The notes below the pieces were generated by a model, which saw nothing but the letters and a program-made list of their open reading frames with translations, ran no database searches and was not told the DNA's origin. A DNA stretch of 64,000 nucleotides from Chitinophaga varians (lineage in GTDB: Bacteria > Bacteroidota > Bacteroidia > Chitinophagales > Chitinophagaceae), in assembly GCF_014529945.1 (NCBI RefSeq), contig NZ_JACVFB010000009.1, positions 240,061 through 304,060 of the forward strand, given 5' to 3'. Below, piece by piece: positions 17,019-24,944 of this stretch; position 1 is the first letter of the stretch; each line of letters starts with the position of its first letter. The position numbers were made by a program, and so were the translations under genes.

Positions 17019-17254
17019 TTTGTAAAGAGGAATTGATTGCACTTGCGCCCGTAAAAGGGACGAATGATGTTTCGTCATTCAGGTATCATGACTATACATG
17101 CTTCACTAAATGCAATCTTTACTTTGGGAGGGGCGTACCTATAGCGAATTTACGGTACAAGCCCCGGGGGCTGAAATTCGCTATAGGTACGCCCCTCCCT
17201 GGAGTTGATTGATTTAGTCAATGGCTTGCACGAAGGCCTTTTCCTCTTTACAAA
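17019..17254. repeat. a1/a2 inverted repeat of the retron RNA
   Basis: Two perfectly complementary 14-nt arms at 17019-17032 and 17241-17254 are 208 nt apart. In retrons this stem brings the ends of the RNA together and sets the branch point. Pairing can be extended outwards only with mismatches (CAGATC against the complement of ATCCTG). Confidence 0.9.
17126..17199 (+). other. msd stem-loop (template for msDNA)
   Basis: A perfect 26-bp stem with arms at 17126-17151 and 17174-17199. The loop at 17152-17173 itself contains the near-palindrome AGCCCCGGGGGCT. The stem is far longer than an ordinary terminator, has no T-run, and lies inside the a1/a2 pair, so it is best read as the msd hairpin that becomes single-molecule cDNA. 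Confidence 0.88.
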
Positions 17255-17368
17255 ATCCTGTTTCTCTTCGCGTCAGGCATGGCTTCCGCAGCCACTTCAA
17301 AGCCGGACCTTTTTACTCCGCTTCAGTTTAGCTGCTTAACATTCATTAAAAAAGTAAACGCCAACACT

Positions 17369-18940
17369 ATGGCCGAAGGCTTAACCCGTCAACAGCTGTA
17401 CGACAGAATCCGTGCATCCTCCAAAGAGGAATTTATACTGGAAGAAATGACCCGTCTGGGTTTCTGGGCACGTAATACCTCACAGCCATCCTTACCGGAA
17501 ACACTGATACGCAAGGAAGGAGAACTGCGCCGCGAATTGAATGAACTGCTGGCTGAAAAACAAAAATACCGCAACAAGGAAAGATTGTTGGCCGACATGC
17601 GTAAAGAACGCATGGCCAAAGCAAAACTGAAACGTGCGGAAACAAAAAAACGTAACGAAGAGAAAAGAAAAGCCCGCGCCGCTGCCTGGGACGAGAAAAA
17701 ACACCTCGATATTATTTACCTCGGTGAAGAAGTATCCGCCGGCCTGAATAAAGTTACGCCCGACGAAACACAACTGGCTAAATTCGGCCTGCCGGTGTTT
17801 AAAGATGCCACTGCGCTGGCGACGGCCATGGGCATCACCCTCGGCAAACTGCGCTTCCTGGCCTTCAATCGCAAGGTGGCACACACTTCCCACTATCAAC
17901 GTTTTGAGATCGCCAAAAAATCCGGTGGTACCCGCGTGATCTCTGCACCAATGCCGCAACTGAAAGCTGCACAACACTGGATACTGGAAAATATCCTCTA
18001 TAAAATTAAAAACAGCGACGCTGCCCATGGCTTTGTACCAGGCAAGTCCATCGTCACCAACGCTGCTCCGCACGTGGGACAGGACATCGTCATTAATATC
18101 GACCTGCGCGACTTTTTCCCTTCTGTTCCCTACAAAAGGGTGAAAGGCCTCTTCTGTAAACTGGGATATGCCGAACAGGTAGCCACAATCCTGGGCCTGA
18201 TCTGTACCGAACCGGAAGTAGATGAGATACTGCTGGACAACCGTAAATACTACGTCGCCAAAACAGAAAGACACCTGCCGCAGGGCGCACCTACCAGCCC
18301 GGCACTGACCAACCTGATCTGCTTTAAGCTGGACCGTCGTTTTGAAGGACTGGCGGCTAAATACGGTTACGCCTATACGCGATATGCGGATGATATGACT
18401 TTCTCTGCGAAAGGAGAGGCGGTAGATAAAGCAGGGCAACTGTTGTGGTCCGTTAAACAAGTGGTAAAGGAAGAAGGCTTCACCATTCACCCGGACAAAC
18501 TGAAGGTAATGCGCCGCGGTGATAAAAGGGAGGTGACCGGCATCGTTGTCAATGAAAAGGTGAGTCTCGATCGTGATACCCTGCGAAAATTCCGTGCGCT
18601 GTTGCATCAGATCTCCAAAACAGGTCTGGCTGGCAAGCGCTGGGGCAAAGGCAAAAATATCATTAGCAGCATGGAAGGCTTTGCCAACTACGTGTACATG
18701 GTGAAACCGGAACAGGGCGCTAAGCTGAAAGATACGCTGGCTGCGCTGCTGCAAAGGGAAGACATCAAGGCCGAAGCCCGCAGTCTCTGGACTACCGGTT
18801 CTACCGCCGCCACGCCTGCTGACACCGCTGCGCCGGCCAATACACCGGCGGCGCCGCAACATCCGGAAGGCGTTCCTATCGCTAAGGACACACCGGCCGC
18901 CACCAGCAAGCCGGAGAAACCCTGGTGGGACGTTTTGTAA
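17369..18940 (+). CDS. Retron reverse transcriptase
   Basis: A 523-residue RNA-directed DNA polymerase. About residues 1-130 are a charged helical extension (many Lys/Glu/Arg, coiled-coil-like), then the RT domain. Numbered from the ATG at 17369: motif A is IDLRDFFPSV with Asp245, the retron NAxxH motif is Asn231-His235 (VTNAAPHVG), QGAPTSPALTN is domain 4, the catalytic YADD is 339-342, and the retron VTG motif is 389-391. It makes msDNA from the RNA directly upstream. An in-frame ATG at 17279 exists, but its 30 extra residues look non-conserved and the A-rich leader fits 17369 better. A Pro/Ala/Thr-rich tail (from about 480) ends the protein. Part of the three-gene retron locus. Confidence 0.95.
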   Translation: MAEGLTRQQLYDRIRASSKEEFILEEMTRLGFWARNTSQPSLPETLIRKEGELRRELNELLAEKQKYRNKERLLADMRKERMAKAKLKRAETKKRNEEKRKARAAAWDEKKHLDIIYLGEEVSAGLNKVTPDETQLAKFGLPVFKDATALATAMGITLGKLRFLAFNRKVAHTSHYQRFEIAKKSGGTRVISAPMPQLKAAQHWILENILYKIKNSDAAHGFVPGKSIVTNAAPHVGQDIVINIDLRDFFPSVPYKRVKGLFCKLGYAEQVATILGLICTEPEVDEILLDNRKYYVAKTERHLPQGAPTSPALTNLICFKLDRRFEGLAAKYGYAYTRYADDMTFSAKGEAVDKAGQLLWSVKQVVKEEGFTIHPDKLKVMRRGDKREVTGIVVNEKVSLDRDTLRKFRALLHQISKTGLAGKRWGKGKNIISSMEGFANYVYMVKPEQGAKLKDTLAALLQREDIKAEARSLWTTGSTAATPADTAAPANTPAAPQHPEGVPIAKDTPAATSKPEKPWWDVL

Positions 18941-19072
18941 TGACGAATTACGAATGACGGATTACGAATTGGTAAGTATAGATTTAAACGAATATAAAAG
19001 CGAAGACCTGAGCAGTGATATTGCTCAGGTCTTCGCTTTTATATTCGTAATTCGTCATTCGCAATTCGTAAT
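18941..19072. repeat. AATTCGTAATT-family inverted repeat flanking the retron terminator
   Basis: Units of ATTACGAAT at 18941-18970 and their complement (ATTCGTAAT) at 19043-19072 flank the hairpin after the RT gene. The same type of paired array occurs at 23101-23203 and 38828-38944. Confidence 0.7.
18988..19048. terminator. Strong bidirectional terminator after the RT gene
   Basis: A perfect 27-bp stem (18988-19014 with 19022-19048, loop GTGATAT) lies between the RT gene and the convergent TonB receptor gene. The stem carries AAAAG on one side and CTTTT on the other. It closes the retron locus. Confidence 0.85.
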
Positions 19073-19077
19073 TGATC

Positions 19078-21951
19078 TTAGAGGTTGTATCCCAGTGAAA
19101 CATACCATTGTGAACCAATGGTGGGGTTGCCCCATGATTGCACATAAGATTTGTTCAGGATATTTACGCCGCCCAGCTTAACGGTGGTTTTGGCTTTCGG
19201 GAAGAATTTGCTGATCATGGCGTCCAGTGTGCCGAAGGCCGGGATTTCGCTCAGCGCCAGTGCATTCACATTAGGTCCTACAAAGGAAGATTGCCAGATG
19301 TAAGACTGTTGCCATTTCCATACAACGTTAACGGCTATATTGGAATTAGCGATGTTACGGTTACCTGCATTGAGGCTGTAGCGTACTTTAGGTGTGTTGA
19401 ACATGGCCAGGAAGCTGCCGAGGTCTTTCTCGTTGCTCAGCTCATTGTAGGAGATATTACCACCGGCCGTAAAGTTCAGTGGCAGGCTGTAATCCAGTCC
19501 TAACGCCCAACCCCATGATTTAACGGTTTCTTCTGCGCTCACCGGTACAGAGAATATCTGCTGTGGCGTTGTGCCGCTGGCAGGTTTCACGAGTACCTGG
19601 CTGCCGTTCATGTTATTAAAATCATTTTTATAGATGTAGGCGTCTACCAGCAGTCTTTTTGCGATCAGCGCTTTATAGCCAAGTTCATAAGCCTGTATAC
19701 GTTCCGGTTTGAATTCGCGGAAGGTATACGCCTTGGGAGCGCCGGCCAGTACGGACTGCAGCGTAAATACAGGGCCGTTGTTCAGGCCATAGCGTTCGCG
19801 CAGGAAGGGCAGACCGCCGATCAGGTGGGCCTGCGGTGTGTTGAGATCTATGTACTGGTCCTGGTTGTTGGGAATACGGAAGCCTGTCTGGTAAGATACA
19901 CGCAGGTTGTGCGTTTGCAGGAAGGTGTATACGGCAGACAAACGGGGGCTGAACTGACCATTAAAGTTCATGTTTTTATCGTAGCGTAATGAACCGGTCA
20001 GTTTGATATGATCATCTACCAGTTTTTTCATGATCTGGACATAACCGCCATATTCATTGATGCGGAACTCCTTACCATTGTCGTCTACGGCGAACAGGGT
20101 TTTTTCAGAGTTAAGCGTATAGCGGCGATAGTTACCACCCACCAGTATTTCAGCGAATTTGATCAGGTTATGGAAGTTGTACATGAACTCCAGCTGATAG
20201 AGGTTGGTTTTATCCGTGAATTTCGCACCAACGCCTTTGGAGTCGCCGGGGATAGGCTTGCTTCTTACTTGTGCCGCCGCGTTGTTGAAGTCAGCGGTGC
20301 CTGGCATAAAGCGACCGGAATCGGCTTTGGCGCGGGCATTCTGGAAGAAGAGCGGCATGCCGGTGGTAACGGCATTTTGTGCGGCTGCATAGGCAGCGGC
20401 ATCTGTAGCGCCGGTTTGTAATGCTTTGCCATATGCCTGTGCGAAGGTGCCCAGCGCCTGGGTAGCATAAGTGCCGAAGTATTGGGAATACCATACAGTG
20501 CTGGGTTTCCAGGCTTCGTTGATACCTGCTGCAAGCGTGCCGCTGGCGTAGCTGTCACCGGATCTTTCCTGTGTGGTATAAGCTCTTACATAGAAGTCAG
20601 GGTGGCGTAATTCCACTTTGTACTGGCCCATGTTAAAGTCCTTCAGCGAGTAACGGTCGGCGCCGGTATATACAGTGGTGCCGGAGCCATAGCTGCCCTG
20701 GATCAGAGCTTCCAGGTTTTCCGTGATTTTATAGTGAAGGGCGCCGTTCAGTTTCAGGTTTTTGGTGTTATAGTCCACCACGTCAGATTCGTTGTAGCCG
20801 GTGCGGGTGATGGTAGCTCTGTTGGGAGCCGGCATGGCAGCATTGAAGATCTGATCGGGCGTTACTTTACCACCAAACATCGCGGAGATGCCGGCCAGTT
20901 GTTGGCTCAGCGAACCGCCTGTTTTAAGGGTGTTGTACATGTTAACGGAGTTTTCATCACCATAGGTGTTGACGCCGTTATATCCTTCGTTGTTGGCGCG
21001 GGTGCCATCCTGCAAACCATGGCCATTGGCCAGGCTCTGGTCGCGGTAGTCGTGTGCCTGCCAGTCATCTGCCTTGATATAGCCTACATTCAGTTTAAAT
21101 GCCCATTTGTTGTTGAAGGCATGTGCGTAACGAACGGCCACATCATAGAAACCGGTAGTAGCAGAAGTGCGGCCACCGTCGTTAAGGATACCTGTTTTCA
21201 CCTGAGCGCTGAGGCCCTGGTACTGGAACGGGTTTTTGCTGGTCATCAGTACGATACCGTTGAGTGCATTGGGGCCGTAGAGGGCGGAGGCTGCGCCGGG
21301 AATCAGTTCCACGTTGTCGAGGTCCAGTTCCGGGATGCCCACCATATTACCTACGGAGAAGTTGAGGCCTGGGGCCTGATTGTCCATACCGTCATTCAGT
21401 TGCAGCACGCGGGTGTTGCCGTTGCTGTTGAAACCGCGTGTGTTCACGGACTTGAAGGTGAGGCTCTGGGTGCTCATTTCCACCCCTTTCAGGTTGGCGA
21501 GGGCATCATAGAAAGAGGGTGCCGGAGACGCTTTCAGCGCGCGGGCATCCAGCTTTTCGATGGATACCGGCGATTGCAGGATGCTTTCCTGTACGCGGCT
21601 GGCGGCTACTACCACTTCCTGCCCGAGTATTTCGGTAGTGCTAAGGGTAATGGCGACTTTCTCATTGGCATTGTTGATCACCTGTTCTGTGGTCTGATAA
21701 CCTACATAGGTGAAAACCAGGGTCAGTGGCAGTGCATGGTTGGTTTTGAGCTGGAAGTTACCGCCGTTGCCTGTGATAGTGCCGGCTGTGGCACCTTTCA
21801 CAGCAACCGTAACTCCCTGCATACCGTTTCCGGATGTTTTGTCTGTTACAGTACCGGTAATAGTTGTAGGCGTTTGCGCTGTGAGTACCAGGGAAAAGGA
21901 CATCAATAGCAACAGGGAGCCCAAACATACTTTGAATAGAATGCTTTTCAT
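19078..21951 (-). CDS. TonB-dependent receptor with CarboxypepD_reg-like domain
   Basis: A 957-residue outer-membrane receptor. A signal peptide of about 25 residues ends near LVLTAQ. The CarboxypepD_reg-like domain spans about 30-110 (ITGTVTDKTSGNGMQGVTVAVKG). The plug follows with EVVVAASRVQESILQSPVSIE, a TonB-box-like segment, and FKSVNTRGFNSNGNTRVLQLNDGMDN; the barrel runs to the C-terminus (YVSLGYNL). Unlike SusC proteins it has no SusD partner, and its plug resembles siderophore/vitamin-type receptors. Substrate unknown. It is monocistronic and convergent with the retron. Confidence 0.92.
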   Translation of the reverse strand: MKSILFKVCLGSLLLLMSFSLVLTAQTPTTITGTVTDKTSGNGMQGVTVAVKGATAGTITGNGGNFQLKTNHALPLTLVFTYVGYQTTEQVINNANEKVAITLSTTEILGQEVVVAASRVQESILQSPVSIEKLDARALKASPAPSFYDALANLKGVEMSTQSLTFKSVNTRGFNSNGNTRVLQLNDGMDNQAPGLNFSVGNMVGIPELDLDNVELIPGAASALYGPNALNGIVLMTSKNPFQYQGLSAQVKTGILNDGGRTSATTGFYDVAVRYAHAFNNKWAFKLNVGYIKADDWQAHDYRDQSLANGHGLQDGTRANNEGYNGVNTYGDENSVNMYNTLKTGGSLSQQLAGISAMFGGKVTPDQIFNAAMPAPNRATITRTGYNESDVVDYNTKNLKLNGALHYKITENLEALIQGSYGSGTTVYTGADRYSLKDFNMGQYKVELRHPDFYVRAYTTQERSGDSYASGTLAAGINEAWKPSTVWYSQYFGTYATQALGTFAQAYGKALQTGATDAAAYAAAQNAVTTGMPLFFQNARAKADSGRFMPGTADFNNAAAQVRSKPIPGDSKGVGAKFTDKTNLYQLEFMYNFHNLIKFAEILVGGNYRRYTLNSEKTLFAVDDNGKEFRINEYGGYVQIMKKLVDDHIKLTGSLRYDKNMNFNGQFSPRLSAVYTFLQTHNLRVSYQTGFRIPNNQDQYIDLNTPQAHLIGGLPFLRERYGLNNGPVFTLQSVLAGAPKAYTFREFKPERIQAYELGYKALIAKRLLVDAYIYKNDFNNMNGSQVLVKPASGTTPQQIFSVPVSAEETVKSWGWALGLDYSLPLNFTAGGNISYNELSNEKDLGSFLAMFNTPKVRYSLNAGNRNIANSNIAVNVVWKWQQSYIWQSSFVGPNVNALALSEIPAFGTLDAMISKFFPKAKTTVKLGGVNILNKSYVQSWGNPTIGSQWYVSLGYNL

Positions 21952-22048
21952 ACGCAGTGGACGTTTTTGATTTAGACTCGGTTATATCTAAATATAGCGA
22001 AAAATCAAATACAACTGCGAAACTGAAAATATTTCCTGCCGGAGGTAG

Positions 22049-23062
22049 TTACTGCCAATCCTGCAAGATCTTCCCGATCTTCTCAAACTCAATCAGGAAG
22101 CCATCATGGCCGTAAGACGAGTCTATTTCATGATAGGTGGTATTGGGCAGATAGGTGGCCAGCAGGCGTTGCTCTTCCGGTGGACAGAGCAGGTCACTGC
22201 TGATACCGATCAGCAGTACCGGTTGCTGTATGTGGGAGAGGGAAGTGGTGATGTCTTCGTGACGGCCGCGGGCAATGTTGTGGCTGTCCATCGCTTTGGA
22301 GAGCAGCCAGTAGGACTGGGCATTGAAACGTTTCACCAGTTTATCGCCCTGGTAGTCGATATAGGAAGAAGCGCGGAAATTGTCTGTCTTCTCTTTGTCG
22401 GGATCAGACTGGGTGCGCATGAATGTCTGGTAGTTACGATAGGTGACCATCCCAATGGCCCTCGCAGCTTTGAGGCCACGGGCGCCGGCATGGGGAGTGG
22501 CGTCCTGCCAGCTGGCATCAGCCTCAATAGACAGGCGCTGCGCGGTATGAATGGCAATACCCCAGGCACTTTCAGCAGCGCCGGTGCAAAGCAGGAACAG
22601 GCGTCCGATACGCGCCGGCTCCGTCAAAGCCCATTCCAGTACCTGGTAACCGCCCATAGAACCACCCACGAGCAGGCTTATGTGTTGTATCTGCAGGTGC
22701 TCGCGCAGCAGGCAATGCGCCTGCACCATATCACGGATGGTGATGGCCGGAAAGGTATGGTACCAGGGCTTACCGGTAGCGGGATTCACGGTATGCGGAC
22801 CCGAACTGCCGTAGCAGGAACCGATGATATTGGCGCATACAATAAAATGCCGGGCCGGGTCAATCACCCGGCCATGGCCGATAAGGCCGCTCCACCAGTC
22901 AGCTACGTCGCTGTTGGCGGTCAGTGCATGACATACCCATACCACATTGCTGCCGTCAGCATTCATGGTACCGTAAGTATGATAGGCGATCTGTAATTCA
23001 GGTAATACCTGGCCGGACTCCAGCCGGAATGGTGCTTTACTGTAAAAAACCTGTGCAGACAA
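22049..23062 (-). CDS. metX: Homoserine O-acetyltransferase
   Basis: A 337-residue alpha/beta hydrolase of the MetX type. It transfers an acetyl group to homoserine, the first committed step of methionine synthesis by direct sulfhydrylation. Visible features are the N-terminal GQVLPELQIAYHTYGTMNADGSNVVWVCHALT, the oxyanion/ligand segment NIIGSCYGSSGP, the nucleophile elbow VGGSMGG, the acid region LLIGISSDLLCPPEEQ and the His in YGHDGF. It is divergent from the osmC-metZ pair, whose second gene encodes the next enzyme. Acetyl or succinyl specificity cannot be read with certainty; the family assignment favours acetyl. Confidence 0.93.
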   Translation of the reverse strand: MSAQVFYSKAPFRLESGQVLPELQIAYHTYGTMNADGSNVVWVCHALTANSDVADWWSGLIGHGRVIDPARHFIVCANIIGSCYGSSGPHTVNPATGKPWYHTFPAITIRDMVQAHCLLREHLQIQHISLLVGGSMGGYQVLEWALTEPARIGRLFLLCTGAAESAWGIAIHTAQRLSIEADASWQDATPHAGARGLKAARAIGMVTYRNYQTFMRTQSDPDKEKTDNFRASSYIDYQGDKLVKRFNAQSYWLLSKAMDSHNIARGRHEDITTSLSHIQQPVLLIGISSDLLCPPEEQRLLATYLPNTTYHEIDSSYGHDGFLIEFEKIGKILQDWQ

Positions 23063-23078
23063 TAATCCAAAATTTTTG

Positions 23079-23109
23079 CAAATCTACAATACGAATCAGG
23101 AATTACAAA
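23079..23109 (-). promoter_or_regulatory. metX promoter
   Basis: On the minus strand, TTTG (23106-23109) and TAGATTTG (23079-23086) are exactly 19 nt apart, a full match to the Bacteroidota consensus, 16 nt before the metX start codon. The -33 box lies inside the first unit of the intergenic repeat array. Confidence 0.75.
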
Positions 23110-23203
23110 TTACGAATTACGAATTACGAATTGAGGGCCAACAAGTAGCAGTGGTCCCCTAAAGAAATCTTCAATCATAATTCGTAATTCGTAATTCGTA
23201 ATT
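23101..23203. repeat. AATTCGTAATT-family inverted repeat between metX and osmC
   Basis: Four ATTACGAATT-type units at 23101-23132 and three complementary units at 23179-23203 surround a 46-nt spacer. The array carries parts of both divergent promoters. Confidence 0.75.
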
Positions 23204-23219
23204 GAATTATTTATCTTTG
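23188..23219 (+). promoter_or_regulatory. osmC-metZ promoter
   Basis: TATCTTTG at 23212-23219 is a full -7 match. TTCG at 23188-23191, 20 nt upstream and part of the repeat unit, can serve as a degenerate -33 box. The osmC start codon is 21 nt downstream. Confidence 0.55.
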
Positions 23220-23240
23220 TTGGAAGAAACCCACCTAATC

Positions 23241-23660
23241 ATGAAAATAGCATTACAAAGAGTAGACGACGGTTTCAACATGGAAGCCGTTGATGAAGGC
23301 GGTCACAAAGTGTTGATGGATTCATCCCTGGAAAACGGGGGGAAAAACAACGGAGTAAGACCTATGCAGATGGTCATCATGGGCCTCGGAGGTTGCTCTG
23401 CCATTGATGTGCTGATGATCCTGAAAAAACAACGTCAGGAAGTGAAGGATTTCCGCATTGAAATAGAGGCGGACAGGGAGAAAGGCAAAGAACCGTCTTT
23501 ATGGGAAACAGCCCACATCGTATTTCATTTTACCGGTAACATCGACGCAGATAAAGCTGCCCGCGCAGTAGAACTGTCGATGAACAAATATTGCTCCGTC
23601 GCTGAAACGCTGCGTCAGGCCAACACGAAACTGACCTGGGAAGTGAAACTGAACGCTTAA
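23241..23660 (+). CDS. OsmC/Ohr family protein
   Basis: A 139-residue OsmC-type protein with the two conserved redox cysteines, in GLGGCSAIDVLMILKK and in NKYCSVAETL. OsmC/Ohr proteins reduce organic hydroperoxides with these cysteines at a dimer interface. The ATG at 23241 is chosen because the product then starts MKIALQRVDDGF; an upstream TTG would run into the promoter. It shares a 15-nt gap with metZ, so the two are co-transcribed. A place in sulfur metabolism or in protection of the transsulfuration enzyme is inference. Confidence 0.88.
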   Translation: MKIALQRVDDGFNMEAVDEGGHKVLMDSSLENGGKNNGVRPMQMVIMGLGGCSAIDVLMILKKQRQEVKDFRIEIEADREKGKEPSLWETAHIVFHFTGNIDADKAARAVELSMNKYCSVAETLRQANTKLTWEVKLNA

Positions 23661-23675
23661 TACGGAGAAACCACC

Positions 23676-24869
23676 ATGTCCATGAGCAATAACAAGCAAT
23701 ACCAACCGGAAACCAATGCGGTCAGAATTCAGACGGCACGTACCAACGAAATGGAACACTCCACGCCGATGTTCCTGACGTCCAGCTTCTGCTTTGATAA
23801 TGCGGAAGAAATGAGGGCCACTTTCGCGGATGAAACAGATTTTAATATCTACAGCCGCTTCAGTAACCCCAACGTGGATGAGTTTGTACAGAAGATGTGT
23901 GCCCTTGAAGGAGCAGAGGCAGGTTATGCCACCGCTTCCGGCATGAGCGCTATCTTCGCCAGCTTCATGGCCCTGCTGAAAGCAGGCGACCACCTGCTGA
24001 GCGCCCGCTCTATCTTCGGTTCCACCCATACTGTTATCACCAAGTTCCTGCCTAAATGGGGGATTGAGTGGTCTTATTTCGACGTCAATGACCCGGCAAG
24101 CATTGAAGCGATGATCAAACCCAATACTAAGATGATCTTCGTGGAAACGCCTTCCAATCCCGGACTGGAAGTCATTGATATCGCCTATCTCGCCGGCATC
24201 GCCAACAAACACAATGTCATCCTCAACGTTGACAACTGTTTCGCCACGCCGGTGCTGCAACGTCCTATCGAAGCTGGCGCCCATATCGTTACCCACTCGG
24301 CCACCAAATGGATCGACGGGCAGGGACGTGTGCTCGGTGGCGCTGTCCTCGGCAAAAAAGAACTGATCAAAGAAGTGCATACTTTCTGCAGAAGCACCGG
24401 CCCGGCCATGTCGCCATTCAACGCCTGGGTGCTGAGCAAAAGTCTGGAAACGCTGCATGTACGCATGGAGCGCCATACTGCCAGCGCGCTGAAACTGGCA
24501 CAGTCGCTGGAAAATAACCGGCACCTGAGCGGCGTGAAATATCCTTTCCTGGCCAGCCATCCACAGCACGACATCGCCCGCAAACAAATGAGCGGTGGCG
24601 GTGGTATCGTATGCTTTGAACTGAAAGGCGGCCTCGAAAGCGGCGTGCGTTTCCTCAATGCCCTGCAACTGCTGTCCCTCACCGCTAATCTGGGCGACAG
24701 CCGCAGCATCGCCTCCCATCCGGCCAGCACCACCCACGCTAAACTCAGCGATGAGGAAAGAGCCAGTGTAGGCATCACGCCCGGCCTGATCCGCATCTCT
24801 GTGGGACTGGAAAATGTAAACGATATCCTCGCAGATATAGAACAGGCACTGGAAAAAAGTGCACTGTAA
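23676..24869 (+). CDS. metZ: O-acetyl/O-succinylhomoserine sulfhydrylase (PLP-dependent Cys/Met metabolism family)
   Basis: A 397-residue PLP enzyme of the Cys/Met metabolism family. Conserved segments are YSRFSNPNVDEF, the cofactor-binding GYATASGMSAIFA, TPSNPGLEVIDI, the aspartate in LNVDNCFATP, and the Schiff-base lysine in THSATKWIDGQGR. It makes homocysteine from activated homoserine and sulfide. MetX-type activation is encoded divergently next door, so O-acetylhomoserine is the likely substrate although the sequence reads close to MetZ. GGAGAAA precedes the ATG, one of the few clear ribosome sites here. A strong terminator follows. Confidence 0.9.
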   Translation: MSMSNNKQYQPETNAVRIQTARTNEMEHSTPMFLTSSFCFDNAEEMRATFADETDFNIYSRFSNPNVDEFVQKMCALEGAEAGYATASGMSAIFASFMALLKAGDHLLSARSIFGSTHTVITKFLPKWGIEWSYFDVNDPASIEAMIKPNTKMIFVETPSNPGLEVIDIAYLAGIANKHNVILNVDNCFATPVLQRPIEAGAHIVTHSATKWIDGQGRVLGGAVLGKKELIKEVHTFCRSTGPAMSPFNAWVLSKSLETLHVRMERHTASALKLAQSLENNRHLSGVKYPFLASHPQHDIARKQMSGGGGIVCFELKGGLESGVRFLNALQLLSLTANLGDSRSIASHPASTTHAKLSDEERASVGITPGLIRISVGLENVNDILADIEQALEKSAL

Positions 24870-24881
24870 CGATATAGGCAT

Positions 24882-24929
24882 CTATTATAACAATGCCCGG
24901 AGCCTATGCTCCGGGCATTGTTATAATAG
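24882..24929. terminator. Bidirectional terminator after metZ
   Basis: A perfect 22-bp stem (24882-24903 with 24908-24929, loop CTAT) has a GC-rich middle and TTATAATA / TATTATAA ends. It lies between convergent metZ and the DoxX gene. Confidence 0.85.
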
Positions 24930-24944
24930 GCCGTTTTGGATAAC

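Larger units (their letters stand above)
17011..17260 (+). ncRNA. Retron msr-msd non-coding RNA
   Basis: The 316 bp between the SWIM and RT genes has no ORF but has every structural mark of a retron primer-template RNA. Outer arms a1 (TTTGTAAAGAGGAA, 17019-17032) and a2 (TTCCTCTTTACAAA, 17241-17254) are perfectly complementary over 14 bp. Next, GATTGCA (17035-17041) pairs with TGCAATC (17111-17117) and encloses the msr. Inside it is a hairpin GAATGA-TGTTTCG-TCATTC (17062-17080). The msd is a perfect 26-bp stem (17126-17151 with 17174-17199) with a 22-nt GC-rich loop. In known retrons the RT primes from a branching G near a1 and copies the msd; the exact G and cDNA ends cannot be set from sequence. 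Confidence 0.92.

Noticed and set aside
17492..18862. 456-codon minus-strand frame opposite the reverse transcriptase
   Set aside because: Mirror frame of a well-supported RT; the translation shows no domain and lacks a promoter.
23063..23240. Possible SAM riboswitch between metX and osmC
   Set aside because: The interval is filled by short repeats and two promoters; no riboswitch core could be traced and the leaders are only about 10-20 nt.
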